Origin: Allomuricauda sp. TMED12
GTDB lineage: Bacteria > Bacteroidota > Bacteroidia > Flavobacteriales > Flavobacteriaceae
Assembly (NCBI GenBank): GCA_002167435.2
Contig: NHBR02000020.1
Coordinates: 1-34,284 of the forward strand
Length of the DNA: 34,284 nucleotides
Direction of reading: 5' to 3'
Both the position numbers and the translations under genes were made by a program. This document shows positions 1 to 7,010 of this stretch, one piece after another; positions within the stretch are counted from its first letter, which is position 1; each line of letters starts with the position of its first letter. The notes under the pieces are model-generated. The model saw only the letters and a program-made list of their open reading frames with translations, did no database searches and had not been told where the DNA came from.

Positions 1-251
1 ATGTCTTTTAATTGCTCAAACAGCAAGGCCGTGTTCATTCCGTTCTTTAAGGCAGCGGTGGAACTGGTCTGAATGGTAGGGCCATCGGCCAAAGGATCAC
101 TGAACGGAAGCCCTATTTCGATGAGGTCCACCCCGTTTTTTTCCAAATCTTGGATAATCTGTACCGTGTCGTCCAAATTGGGATAACCTGCTGAAAAATA
201 TATGGAAAGGATTTTTTTGTCCTCTTGTAGTTTTTGTTTGATTCTGTTCAT
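1..251 (-). CDS. trpA: tryptophan synthase alpha subunit, 3' part outside window
   Basis: TrpA cleaves indole-3-glycerol phosphate to indole and glyceraldehyde 3-phosphate and channels the indole to TrpB. Only the first 83 codons are present; the gene runs off the left edge. The protein begins MNRIKQKLQEDKKILSIYFS and continues with AGYPNLDDT, then a segment reading GVDLIEIGLPFSDPLADGPT, which is the family signature around the catalytic Glu (EIG(L/I)PFSDPxADGP). The ATG at 251 is the only start that gives the usual short N-terminus. It is the last gene seen in the trp operon, 65 bp after trpB, a gap that holds a small tandem repeat. Identity is certain; the end is unseen. Confidence 0.95.
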   Translation of the reverse strand, partial: MNRIKQKLQEDKKILSIYFSAGYPNLDDTVQIIQDLEKNGVDLIEIGLPFSDPLADGPTIQTSSTAALKNGMNTALLFEQLKD

Positions 252-262
252 AAATCAAGATT

Positions 263-289
263 TGAGATGTGAGACATGAGATGTGAGAC
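263..289. repeat. two-copy 13-bp tandem repeat in the trpB-trpA gap
   Basis: The 13-mer tgagatgtgagac occurs at 263-275 and again, exactly, at 277-289, separated by one base. It occupies most of the 65-bp gap between trpB and trpA. Seen directly; no function can be read from it. Short degenerate repeats of this sort are common between genes in this bacterial family. Confidence 0.7.
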
Positions 290-316
290 TGAAGTCTTTT
301 ATCTGATATCTGGCAT

Positions 317-1501
317 CTATAATTTAAAATAATCAATATAGTTCTGTAAATCTTTATCACCGCGTCCAGATAGGTTTACTACCACTACATCATCCGGGTT
401 GAATTTCCTGTCCTCAAAAATGGCTAATGCATGGGAGGTCTCGATAGCAGGTATAATCCCTTCCAGTTTGCAAAGCTCTAAACCTGCCTTCATGGCATCA
501 TCATCGGTTATGGAAATAAATTCTCCTCGGCCCGAAGCGTATAAATGTGCATGCATGGGACCAACACCGGGATAATCCAATCCTGCCGAAATGGAATAAG
601 GTTCGGTAATTTGACCATCCTGGGTCTGCATCAACAGGGTCTTGCTACCGTGAATAATGCCCACTTTTCCCAAAGCTGAGGTAGCAGCACTTTCACCGGA
701 ATGAATTCCTTTTCCTGCTGCTTCCACGGCAATGATACCGACTTCTGGGTTGTCCAAATAATGATAGTAGGCACCTGCAGCATTACTTCCGCCACCAACA
801 CAGGCTACTACATAATCTGGGTTTTCACGCCCCTCTTTTTCCTGAAGCTGAGTTTTAATTTCCTCAGAGATCACCGATTGAAAACGGGCCACCATATCGG
901 GGTATGGATGGGGTCCGACCACAGAGCCGATAATATAGTGGGTATCCACAGGATTGTTAATCCAATCGCGGATTGCCTCGTTCGTGGCATCTTTCAAGGT
1001 TTTACTGCCCGATGTGGCAGGTCTTACCTCGGCACCCAACATTTTCATGCGGGCCACGTTCGGAGCTTGACGCGCAATGTCTATTTCACCCATGTACACA
1101 ATGCACTCAATTCCCATTAACGCACAAACAGTGGCAGTGGCCACCCCGTGTTGACCTGCGCCGGTTTCGGCAATGATTCTGTTTTTGCCCAATTTTTTGG
1201 CCATCAGAATTTGTCCGATGGTATTATTGACCTTGTGAGCCCCCGTATGGCATAAATCTTCCCGTTTGAGATAGATTTTTGTGTTGTATTTTTCGGATAG
1301 ACGCTTGGCAAAATAAAGAGGCGTAGGTCTGCCCACATAATCCCTTAGCAATTGATGGAACTCTTCTTTGAATGAAGGCTCTTCCATGATGTTCAGATAG
1401 TTTTGCCGAAGGTCTTCGCAATTGGGATACAGCATTTCGGGAATAAAAGCTCCCCCAAAATCACCGTAATATCCCCGTTTATCTGCATGATAGCTTTTCA
1501 T
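317..1501 (-). CDS. trpB: tryptophan synthase beta subunit
   Basis: TrpB is the PLP enzyme that condenses indole with L-serine to make tryptophan, in an alpha2beta2 complex with TrpA. The 394-residue length is normal. Visible signatures are HTGAHKVNN with the Schiff-base Lys at residue 90, ETGAGQHG at 112-119, and the PLP-phosphate loop GGGSN at 236-240. The N-terminal [14 protein letters not shown] is the typical beginning of TrpB1-type enzymes, so this is the canonical complex-forming form and not the TrpB2 type. It lies 14 bp after trpF in the same operon. Nothing unusual is seen in the protein. Confidence 0.98.
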   Translation of the reverse strand: MKSYHADKRGYYGDFGGAFIPEMLYPNCEDLRQNYLNIMEEPSFKEEFHQLLRDYVGRPTPLYFAKRLSEKYNTKIYLKREDLCHTGAHKVNNTIGQILMAKKLGKNRIIAETGAGQHGVATATVCALMGIECIVYMGEIDIARQAPNVARMKMLGAEVRPATSGSKTLKDATNEAIRDWINNPVDTHYIIGSVVGPHPYPDMVARFQSVISEEIKTQLQEKEGRENPDYVVACVGGGSNAAGAYYHYLDNPEVGIIAVEAAGKGIHSGESAATSALGKVGIIHGSKTLLMQTQDGQITEPYSISAGLDYPGVGPMHAHLYASGRGEFISITDDDAMKAGLELCKLEGIIPAIETSHALAIFEDRKFNPDDVVVVNLSGRGDKDLQNYIDYFKL

Positions 1502-1515
1502 TGTTTTCTCGTTTT

Positions 1516-2217
1516 TTAGTTGCGACCGCTATTCAGCGATTCGATGAATATTTTTAAGTCTTTAATGTTTTTTAATCCAGGTGCGGTCTCAAATTTGCTG
1601 TTCACGTCGATGGCGAAACAATTTTTGGAAGCAGTACTGTTTAAAAAGGCTTTTAATTTTTCTTTGGATTCCAATCCAATACCACCGCTCAAGAAATAAG
1701 GCTTGTTGGATGGATACTTTTCCAAAACGGACCAGTCAAACGTGTAACCATTGCCACCTGGTAACTTGCCCTTGGTGTCAAAAAGGAAATAATCGCAGGC
1801 TTTTTCGTAATCTTTCAAGATATCAAAATCAAAATCATCTTTGATAGAGAATACTTTGATGATGTCTATTTTTGTCAGGTCAAGCGCAGTCGATACCTTA
1901 TTTTCACGGAATTCTTTCAGATTTCTCGACTGCGCTCGAAATGACAGAAAGCTCTCTTTTAATTCCTTACAATACACTGCGGTTTCTTTTCCGTGTAATT
2001 GAACTGCATTCAATTGGTACTCTTCCACTTTTTGGATGACTTCTTCCAAAGATGCATCTACAAAAACCCCCACCTTTTTGATGGAACTTGGCAATTTGGG
2101 TATTTCTCCCGAAAAATATCGAGAAGAGGGCTCCCAAAAAATAAACCCCAAATAATCAGGTTGCAATTGAGCAACCTCTTCAAGGTTATGGTTCATACCG
2201 CACACTTTTAGATTCAT
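1516..2217 (-). CDS. trpF: phosphoribosylanthranilate isomerase with a repeat-encoded insertion
   Basis: TrpF performs the Amadori rearrangement of phosphoribosylanthranilate to CdRP. The catalytic Cys is C6 (KVCGM), and the phosphate-binding LSGGIGL (177-183) and the IDVNSKFE segment (203-210, general acid Asp) are intact. The protein has 233 residues against roughly 205-210 for the family. The excess is residues 91-115, which read [10 protein letters not shown] and neighbours and are encoded by a palindromic repeat at 1873-1946. Removing these residues joins ELKESF to [11 protein letters not shown], which reads as an ordinary TrpF. The start overlaps the trpC stop by 4 bp (ATGA), implying translational coupling. 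Function is probably retained because all catalytic segments and the frame are intact; this is inferred. Confidence 0.95.
   Translation of the reverse strand: MNLKVCGMNHNLEEVAQLQPDYLGFIFWEPSSRYFSGEIPKLPSSIKKVGVFVDASLEEVIQKVEEYQLNAVQLHGKETAVYCKELKESFLSFRAQSRNLKEFRENKVSTALDLTKIDIIKVFSIKDDFDFDILKDYEKACDYFLFDTKGKLPGGNGYTFDWSVLEKYPSNKPYFLSGGIGLESKEKLKAFLNSTASKNCFAIDVNSKFETAPGLKNIKDLKIFIESLNSGRN
1873..1946. repeat. palindromic repeat element inserted in frame in trpF
   Basis: The left arm begins tgtca (1873-1877) and contains agcgcagtcga (1883-1893). The right arm contains tcgactgcgct (1926-1936) and ends tgaca (1942-1946). Both pairs are perfect inverted repeats around the same centre at 1909.5. 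The right arm, read on the minus strand as tgtcatttcgagcgcagtcg followed by agaaatct, matches the repeat arms at 3089-3116 and 3120-3147 at about 19-21 of 26-28 positions. The element accounts for the 25 extra residues of TrpF. No transposase is present. Confidence 0.85.
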
Positions 2218-2999
2218 AGCTCCAGTCTGTTTATGAATTCTGTCGCATTCTTTCCTGGGTTATCTGTCTTCATAAAATTTTCACCGATCAAAAACCCTTG
2301 ATAGTCAAATTCCTTTAATTCCCGAATGGCCTCCACCGAGCTAATGCCACTTTCCGAAACTTTTACAAAATCATCAGGTATTTTTTTGGATAGGGATTTG
2401 CTGATTTCCAAATCCACCTCAAAGGATTTTAGGTTTCGGTTGTTCACGCCCAACATATCCAAACTGGGCATTAGGGATTTTTCGAGTTCCTCTTCATTGT
2501 GTACTTCGAGCAACACATCCAATCCAAGACTTTGGGCCAATTCGGACAAGGTTTTGATTTCTTCTTTGGACAAAATGGCGGCAATGAGCAAAATCACATC
2601 AGCACCATAGGCTTTGGCTTCCACGATTTGATATTCATCTATGATGAACTCTTTTCGCAAAATGGGAATATTTGTAGATGCCCTTGCGAGTACCAAATCA
2701 TCCAAGGAACCTCCAAAGTATTTGCCATCGGTCAGCACGGACATGCCACAGACACCTGCATCAGCATAACCCTTGGCCACATCCTGCACACTCAAACTTT
2801 GGTTGATTACGGATTTGGATGGGGAACGGCGTTTGTGTTCGGCTATGATTCCCGAGTTGCTCTTTCTCAATACCTCTGCCAATGATATGGAGGTACGCTC
2901 CATCATCACTGAGGCTTCCAGTTGAGATTGGGTAATGAGCGATTTTTTTAAATCGACTTCCTTGCGTTTATCCGCTACTATTTTATCTAGTATGTTCAT
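2214..2999 (-). CDS. trpC: indole-3-glycerol phosphate synthase
   Basis: TrpC closes the ring of CdRP to give indole-3-glycerol phosphate with loss of CO2 and water. The 261-residue (beta/alpha)8 protein shows the N-terminal ILDKIVADKRKEV, the active-site segment IIAEHKRRSPSKS (51-63, with the catalytic Lys), VLTDGKYFGG, LRKEFIIDEYQI and GVNNRNLKSF, and ends with SESGI and FLIGENFM, which form the phosphate site. It is a stand-alone enzyme, not the TrpCF fusion of enterobacteria. It follows trpD after a 148-bp gap filled with repeats, the largest gap in the operon, and overlaps trpF by 4 bp. Confidence 0.98.
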   Translation of the reverse strand: MNILDKIVADKRKEVDLKKSLITQSQLEASVMMERTSISLAEVLRKSNSGIIAEHKRRSPSKSVINQSLSVQDVAKGYADAGVCGMSVLTDGKYFGGSLDDLVLARASTNIPILRKEFIIDEYQIVEAKAYGADVILLIAAILSKEEIKTLSELAQSLGLDVLLEVHNEEELEKSLMPSLDMLGVNNRNLKSFEVDLEISKSLSKKIPDDFVKVSESGISSVEAIRELKEFDYQGFLIGENFMKTDNPGKNATEFINRLEL

Positions 3000-3008
3000 T
3001 CTATTTTT

Positions 3009-3076
3009 ATCATTCCGAACTTGTCTCGGAATCTAATTTTTTATTTCTGTAGGTTTCCTGCTTTCGCAGGAATGAC
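3009..3076. repeat. palindromic repeat element, copy 1 in the trpD-trpC gap
   Basis: The left arm starts atcattccga and forms its own hairpin (attccga 3012-3018 with tcggaat 3026-3032). The right arm forms the hairpin ttcctgc (3055-3061) with gcaggaa (3066-3072) and ends aatgac (3071-3076). The two arms face each other, so the element has inverted TCATTCC/GGAATGA ends. It shares this plan with the elements at 3089-3147 and 1873-1946. Confidence 0.75.
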
Positions 3077-3088
3077 TTTTGCCAGGTT

Positions 3089-3147
3089 TGTCATTCTGAA
3101 CGTAGTGAAGAATCTCAGGCAATCGCTCTACTGTGCTCGAGATGACA
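3089..3147. repeat. palindromic repeat element, copy 2 in the trpD-trpC gap
   Basis: The left arm (3089-3116) begins tgtcattctgaacgtagtga; the right arm (3120-3147), read on the opposite strand, begins tgtcatctcgagcacagtag. Arms are inverted relative to each other and bounded by tgtca/tgaca. The element ends directly against the trpD stop codon (3148-3150). It matches the arm of the element inside trpF at about three quarters of positions. Confidence 0.8.
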
Positions 3148-4143
3148 CTAGCTTCTACTCAATTCCTGTAATTTCTTTAATGCGTTTAAACCTTTACCAC
3201 TCAATAATGATTCTTTTGCTTTTTCAAATCCTTCTTTGGGTGTAATGCCTTCCACTGTGGAAATGGCAACCCCTGCATTGGCGCAGACCACATTGTTTTG
3301 GGCTTCGGTACCTTTTCCTTGCAGGATGTTCAGAAATATCTGGGCGGACTCTGCTACGTCCTCTCCACCAACAATATCTTCTTGTGAAACTTTGTGTACA
3401 CCAAAATCTGCTGGCGTTAACATGACTTCGGTATTGTTGGATATGGTCTTGGTGTTACCCGTCAATGAGATTTCATCATACCCATCCAACGCATTCAATA
3501 TGGTGAACCTTTTATCTGTATTCTGATAGAGATAACCATACATTCTGGCCAATTCCAGATTGTACACCCCTACCATTTGGTTTTTTGGAAATGCCGGATT
3601 CACCATAGGTCCTAACATATTGAAAAATGTTTTTACGGCTAATTCCCTTCGGATGGGGGCAACATTTTTCATGGCAGGGTGAAATAATGGCGCGTGCAGT
3701 ACACAAATACCGGCTTCCTCGATGGTTTTCTTCAGAAAATCGACATCATTACTGAATTTGATGCCCAGAAATTCCATGACATTGCTGCTGCCGCATTTGG
3801 AAGAAACCCCATAGTTTCCGTGTTTGGTTACGTGGATTCCTGCACCCGCAGTTACAAAGGATGCCAAGGTGGAAATATTGAACGTGTCTTTTCCATCACC
3901 TCCCGTTCCACATAGGTCAATAGGGTCGTATTCGGCAAGGTCAATGGCCAAACATAGCTCCAATAGAGCATCACGGAAGCCTTCCAGTTCTTCAATGGTT
4001 ACGCTGCGCATCATGTAAACGGTCAGGAATGCGGCAATTTGTGAAGTGTTGTAATCTCCTTTGGCAATGTTTACCAAAATCTGTTTGGCTTCTTCCTTTG
4101 GAAGTATTTCGTGATTTATTAATTTATTTAATGTCTCTTTCAT
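3148..4143 (-). CDS. trpD: anthranilate phosphoribosyltransferase
   Basis: TrpD transfers the phosphoribosyl group of PRPP to anthranilate. The 331-residue protein has the PRPP-binding GTGGDG at 79-84 followed by KDTFNIST, the conserved KHGNYGVSSKCGSSN at 107-121 that lines the anthranilate tunnel, and MKNVAPIRRELAVKTFFNMLGP further on. It is a stand-alone TrpD, not fused to TrpG. It lies 46 bp downstream of trpG in the operon. The stop codon abuts a palindromic repeat, so the mRNA just after trpD should be heavily structured. Confidence 0.98.
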   Translation of the reverse strand: MKETLNKLINHEILPKEEAKQILVNIAKGDYNTSQIAAFLTVYMMRSVTIEELEGFRDALLELCLAIDLAEYDPIDLCGTGGDGKDTFNISTLASFVTAGAGIHVTKHGNYGVSSKCGSSNVMEFLGIKFSNDVDFLKKTIEEAGICVLHAPLFHPAMKNVAPIRRELAVKTFFNMLGPMVNPAFPKNQMVGVYNLELARMYGYLYQNTDKRFTILNALDGYDEISLTGNTKTISNNTEVMLTPADFGVHKVSQEDIVGGEDVAESAQIFLNILQGKGTEAQNNVVCANAGVAISTVEGITPKEGFEKAKESLLSGKGLNALKKLQELSRS

Positions 4144-4189
4144 TTTATTTACGTGTATTTCCTACTTTGAAGAATAGATGATACCTAAA

Positions 4190-4756
4190 CTAGCTATCCA
4201 ACCAATTCTTCAACATTTGTTTTCCTTGTGGCGTCAATACCGACTCTGGGTGAAATTGTACCGCGGTCACATCGTATTTCTTGTGTCTTAATGACATCAC
4301 TTGGCCATTTTCGTCCACTGCAGTGGTTTCCAAGACTTCCGGTAAATCAGGATCTACCACCCAGGAGTGGTATCTTCCCACCTGAAGGGTCTTGGGCATG
4401 TCCTCATAAATGGGATCATCCTTGATTACGGTAATGGTGGTGTCCACTCCGTGATAGACTTCGTCGAGGTTGATCAAGGTGCCTCCAAAGACCTCTCCAA
4501 TAGCCTGAAGCCCTAAGCAAACCCCAAAAATACGTTTAGTGGGGGCGTAGGTTTTTATAATCTCCTTTAAAAGCCCTGCTTCATCTGGAATTCCTGGTCC
4601 AGGTGATAAAACTATATATTCAAAAGGTACTACTTCGTCCAAAGTGAGCTGGTCGTTCCGTTTTACGGTAACTTCGCAATCCAAATCTTCCAGATAGTGC
4701 ACCAAGTTGTAGGTGAAGCTATCGTAGTTGTCTATCATTAAAATCTTTCTTCCCAT
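4190..4756 (-). CDS. trpG: anthranilate synthase, glutamine amidotransferase subunit
   Basis: TrpG releases ammonia from glutamine and passes it to TrpE. The class I amidotransferase triad is complete: nucleophile C80 in GVCLGLQAIGE, and H169 and E171 in QFHPESVLT. The N-terminal ILMIDNYDSFTYNLVHYL and the oxyanion-hole SPGPGIP (51-57) are typical. Its 188 residues match stand-alone TrpG/PabA. The start is 2 bp after the trpE stop, as expected for subunits made together. The same subunit could also serve PabB in folate synthesis; the window gives no evidence either way. Confidence 0.97.
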   Translation of the reverse strand: MGRKILMIDNYDSFTYNLVHYLEDLDCEVTVKRNDQLTLDEVVPFEYIVLSPGPGIPDEAGLLKEIIKTYAPTKRIFGVCLGLQAIGEVFGGTLINLDEVYHGVDTTITVIKDDPIYEDMPKTLQVGRYHSWVVDPDLPEVLETTAVDENGQVMSLRHKKYDVTAVQFHPESVLTPQGKQMLKNWLDS

Positions 4757-4758
4757 GC

Positions 4759-6156
4759 TTAGATTGTTTCAGCAATTTCCAGCGCTTTGGTCAATGCGCC
4801 CAATTTGTTGTAGGTTTCTTGGAGTTCGTCATCCGGGTTGGACGCAGCCACTAAACCTGCTCCCGCTTGATAGTATAGCTTATGATCCTTGCTCAAGAAG
4901 GTTCGGATCATGATAGCGTGGTTAAAGTTGCCTTCAAAATCCATAAAACCGATGGCTCCACCATAATATGATCGACTTGTTTTCTCATACTTTTCAATGA
5001 GCTGCATGGCCATATGTTTTGGTGCTCCGCTCAACGTTCCGGCAGGGAAGGTATCGGCAACCACTTTCATTGTGCTACTGTCTTTTTTCTTTTGTCCGGT
5101 TACTTTGGAAACCAAGTGGATGACGTGTGAGAAATATTGTACCTCGCGATAGGTGTCTACATTTACAGTATTACCATTGCGACTGAGGTCGTTTCGAGCT
5201 AGGTCTACTAGCATTACATGTTCGCTGTTTTCTTTTTCGTCCTGTGCCAGTTTTTTTGCCAGTTCGGCATCCTTTTCATCGTTGCCTGTACGTTTGTAGG
5301 TTCCAGCGATGGGATGAATCTCAGCCTTTCCATCTTTTACAATGAGCTGTGCTTCGGGAGAGCTTCCGAATATTTTAAAATCACCGTAATCAAAATAGAA
5401 GAGGTAGGGGGAGGGGTTAATGGAACGAAGTGCTCGATATACATTGAATTCATCTCCCTTGAACTTTTGTTTGAACCTTCTGGAGAGTACCAATTGGAAA
5501 ACATCACCTCGCTGACAATGCTTTTTGGCTAGCTCAACTTGTGCTTTGTAGTCTTCATCTTTAAGGTTTGATTCTGGTTCCCCTTCTTTATTAAAGTTAT
5601 AGGATGAAAAAGTGCGGACACTGAAAAGCTGTTCAATTTCATCTACATTACTTTCGGTATCATAACAATGTGCGAACAAATAGGCCTCGTTCTTAAAGTG
5701 ATTGATGGCAATGATGTTCTTGTATACCGCATAATAAATATCGGGAATGTCCACCGAATTTTCTTTTTTGGAAATTACAACGTCTTCAAAATAACGAACT
5801 GCATCGTATGCCATGTAGCCGAACAGTCCATTGTTGATAAACTTGAAGTTATTGTGGGCAATTGTAAATTGCTTGCTAAATTTATGGATGACCTTGGTAA
5901 TATCAGTTTCTGGGGTGATTTTGGCAACTTCTTTTGTACCGTCGGGAAATTCTTGAGTAATGGTTTCATTCTCCACCTTTATAGATGCAATGGGGTTGCA
6001 GCAGATGTACGAAAAACTATTATCGTTGGCGTGGTAATCGCTACTTTCCAAAAGGATACTGTTCGGGAATTTGTCCCGAATTTTTAAGTAAACGCTCACG
6101 GGTGTAATGGTATCCGCAAGGATTTTTTTGTAATGTGTCTGTAATTCGTATTTCAT
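4759..6156 (-). CDS. trpE: anthranilate synthase component I
   Basis: TrpE makes anthranilate from chorismate with ammonia supplied by TrpG, the committed step of the pathway. I take the start at 6156 (MKYELQTHYKKIL, 465 residues). An in-frame ATG at 6195 would add 13 residues read through the attenuator hairpin and is unlikely. The N-terminal domain has LLES (35-38), the tryptophan feedback-inhibition motif of TrpE, followed by SFSYICCNPIASI. The chorismate-binding half shows HPIAGTYKRTG, LVDLARNDLSRNG, FPAGTLSGAPK, YYGGAIGF and YYQAGAGLVAASNPDDE. It is the first structural gene of the operon, 70 bp after the leader-peptide stop. Confidence 0.97.
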   Translation of the reverse strand: MKYELQTHYKKILADTITPVSVYLKIRDKFPNSILLESSDYHANDNSFSYICCNPIASIKVENETITQEFPDGTKEVAKITPETDITKVIHKFSKQFTIAHNNFKFINNGLFGYMAYDAVRYFEDVVISKKENSVDIPDIYYAVYKNIIAINHFKNEAYLFAHCYDTESNVDEIEQLFSVRTFSSYNFNKEGEPESNLKDEDYKAQVELAKKHCQRGDVFQLVLSRRFKQKFKGDEFNVYRALRSINPSPYLFYFDYGDFKIFGSSPEAQLIVKDGKAEIHPIAGTYKRTGNDEKDAELAKKLAQDEKENSEHVMLVDLARNDLSRNGNTVNVDTYREVQYFSHVIHLVSKVTGQKKKDSSTMKVVADTFPAGTLSGAPKHMAMQLIEKYEKTSRSYYGGAIGFMDFEGNFNHAIMIRTFLSKDHKLYYQAGAGLVAASNPDDELQETYNKLGALTKALEIAETI

Positions 6157-6165
6157 AGTAGTCCT

Positions 6166-6202
6166 TAAAAAGAAAAAGGCTTGTCGTGATGACAAGCCTT
6201 TT
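6166..6202 (-). terminator. trp attenuator terminator and competing antiterminator
   Basis: A perfect 10-bp stem (plus-strand aaggcttgtc 6176-6185 with gacaagcctt 6191-6200, loop 6186-6190) is followed, in the minus-strand direction, by a U-rich tract at 6166-6177. It lies between the leader peptide and trpE, so it can stop transcription before the operon. A competing pairing exists: gtcgtga at 6183-6189, covering the loop and part of the stem, is exactly complementary to tcacgac at 6227-6233, the end of the leader-peptide gene. Forming that antiterminator would break the terminator. Confidence 0.9.
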
Positions 6203-6226
6203 ATATGGTTATAATGGGGACTTAGC

Positions 6227-6283
6227 TCACGACGTTTTTCGTAAGTTATTCCACCACCAGTTATTTATTGTTCCGTTAATCAT
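6227..6283 (-). CDS. trpL: trp operon leader peptide with three tandem Trp codons
   Basis: Reading on the minus strand from the ATG at 6283 gives an 18-residue peptide, MINGTINNWWWNNLRKTS, ending in TGA at 6227-6229. Residues 9-11 are three consecutive tryptophan codons (6251-6259), a very unlikely run by chance placed just upstream of a terminator and trpE. By the standard attenuation logic, a ribosome starved at these codons leaves 6233-6227 free to form the antiterminator, while one that reaches the stop codon covers it and lets the terminator form. The peptide itself probably has no other role. The start lies only five bases after a promoter -7 box, so the mRNA may be leaderless. Confidence 0.9.
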   Translation of the reverse strand: MINGTINNWWWNNLRKTS

Positions 6284-6288
6284 TGCAT

Positions 6289-6320
6289 CAAATATAGGGA
6301 GGAATTTTTAACGGGACAAC
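6289..6320 (-). promoter_or_regulatory. trp operon promoter
   Basis: On the minus strand TATATTTG (plus 6289-6296) fits the Bacteroidota -7 consensus TAnnTTTG exactly, with TTG (plus 6317-6319) 20 nt upstream as the -33 element. Transcription would start at about 6284-6282, at or next to the leader-peptide ATG. Confidence 0.75.
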
Positions 6321-6339
6321 ATTGTTTTGTTTAAAATAA

Positions 6340-6374
6340 AAAATCCCGTCCAAGAATTTCTCAGACGGGATTTT
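6340..6374. terminator. terminator of the marR-nitroreductase-yceI operon
   Basis: Perfect 11-bp inverted repeat, aaaatcccgtc (6340-6350) with gacgggatttt (6364-6374), loop 13 nt. A T-rich run follows in the minus direction (6331-6343), directly after yceI. It isolates the yceI operon from the trp promoter downstream. Confidence 0.85.
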
Positions 6375-6395
6375 CACACACTAAATAGGTGTTGA

Positions 6396-6968
6396 TTACA
6401 TCTGTAGATCAACTACCAAATCAAATTCATCGTAGATTAATTTATCCTTGGCGGTACCAATGATTCCTGATCCATATTTTACGTCGTACTTGGTTCTATC
6501 AACTTTCACTGTGGCAGTTGCTTTATCTCCATAAACGGAAACGTCAAAAGTTACAGGTTCGGTGGTTCCTTTTATAGTAAGGTCACCTTGCACTTCGTAA
6601 GAATTTTTCCCTGAAGATTTCACTTTAGTGAAGTTCAGTGTAGCCGTTGGGTAATTGGCAGTACCGAAAAAGTCATCGGATTTAAGGTGTCCATCCAATT
6701 GACCTTTATAGTCACCTTCCAAATCAGTTGTGTTGATGCTTGTCATATCCACAACAAAGCTTCCACCTACCAATTTTTCACCGTCAAATTCCAAAGCTCC
6801 AGATTTTAGGCTAATGGTTCCAGTATGGGAACCACCAACTTTATAACCTTTCCAAGTTACTTGGCTTTCAGAAGTTTTTACTTCTTTGGTTTCTTTTACA
6901 ATCGGATTTGCTACTACAGAAGCACCAAAAAGGGTGATCAAGGCTAAACTCAAAATTGTCTTTTTCAT
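6396..6968 (-). CDS. YceI family periplasmic lipocalin-like protein
   Basis: YceI proteins are small secreted beta-barrels of the lipocalin type that bind polyisoprenoid or similar amphiphilic ligands. The 190-residue precursor has a signal peptide (MKKTILSLALITLFGASVVA, cleavage near residue 20). The mature part carries the family pattern: SQVTWKGYKVGGSHTGTISL near the N-terminus, SGALEFDGEKLVGGSFVVDMTSI, LKSDDFFGTANYPTATL, and DLTIKGTTEPVTF. It lies 42 bp after the nitroreductase gene and ends at a strong terminator, so it is probably the last gene of a marR-controlled operon. The ligand is unknown. Confidence 0.9.
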   Translation of the reverse strand: MKKTILSLALITLFGASVVANPIVKETKEVKTSESQVTWKGYKVGGSHTGTISLKSGALEFDGEKLVGGSFVVDMTSINTTDLEGDYKGQLDGHLKSDDFFGTANYPTATLNFTKVKSSGKNSYEVQGDLTIKGTTEPVTFDVSVYGDKATATVKVDRTKYDVKYGSGIIGTAKDKLIYDEFDLVVDLQM

Positions 6969-7010
6969 AATTGTTTTAAATTTCTGTTTTTAATTGTTAA
7001 GGTTCTAGAT

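Noticed and set aside
97..360. Minus-strand frame overlapping trpA, the gap and the end of trpB
   Set aside because: It lies in another frame across two firmly identified genes and reads through the tandem repeat.
3009..3147. CRISPR-like array
   Set aside because: The repeats are inverted pairs with hairpins, differ in sequence, and lack regular unique spacers or cas genes.
3021..3245. Plus-strand open frame of 74 codons over the trpD-trpC gap
   Set aside because: It is built from the palindromic repeats and the antisense end of trpD, with no start context and no recognisable protein pattern.
6157..6195. Longer trpE start adding 13 residues
   Set aside because: The extra codons coincide with the attenuator stem and U-tract; homologous TrpE proteins start near MKYEL.
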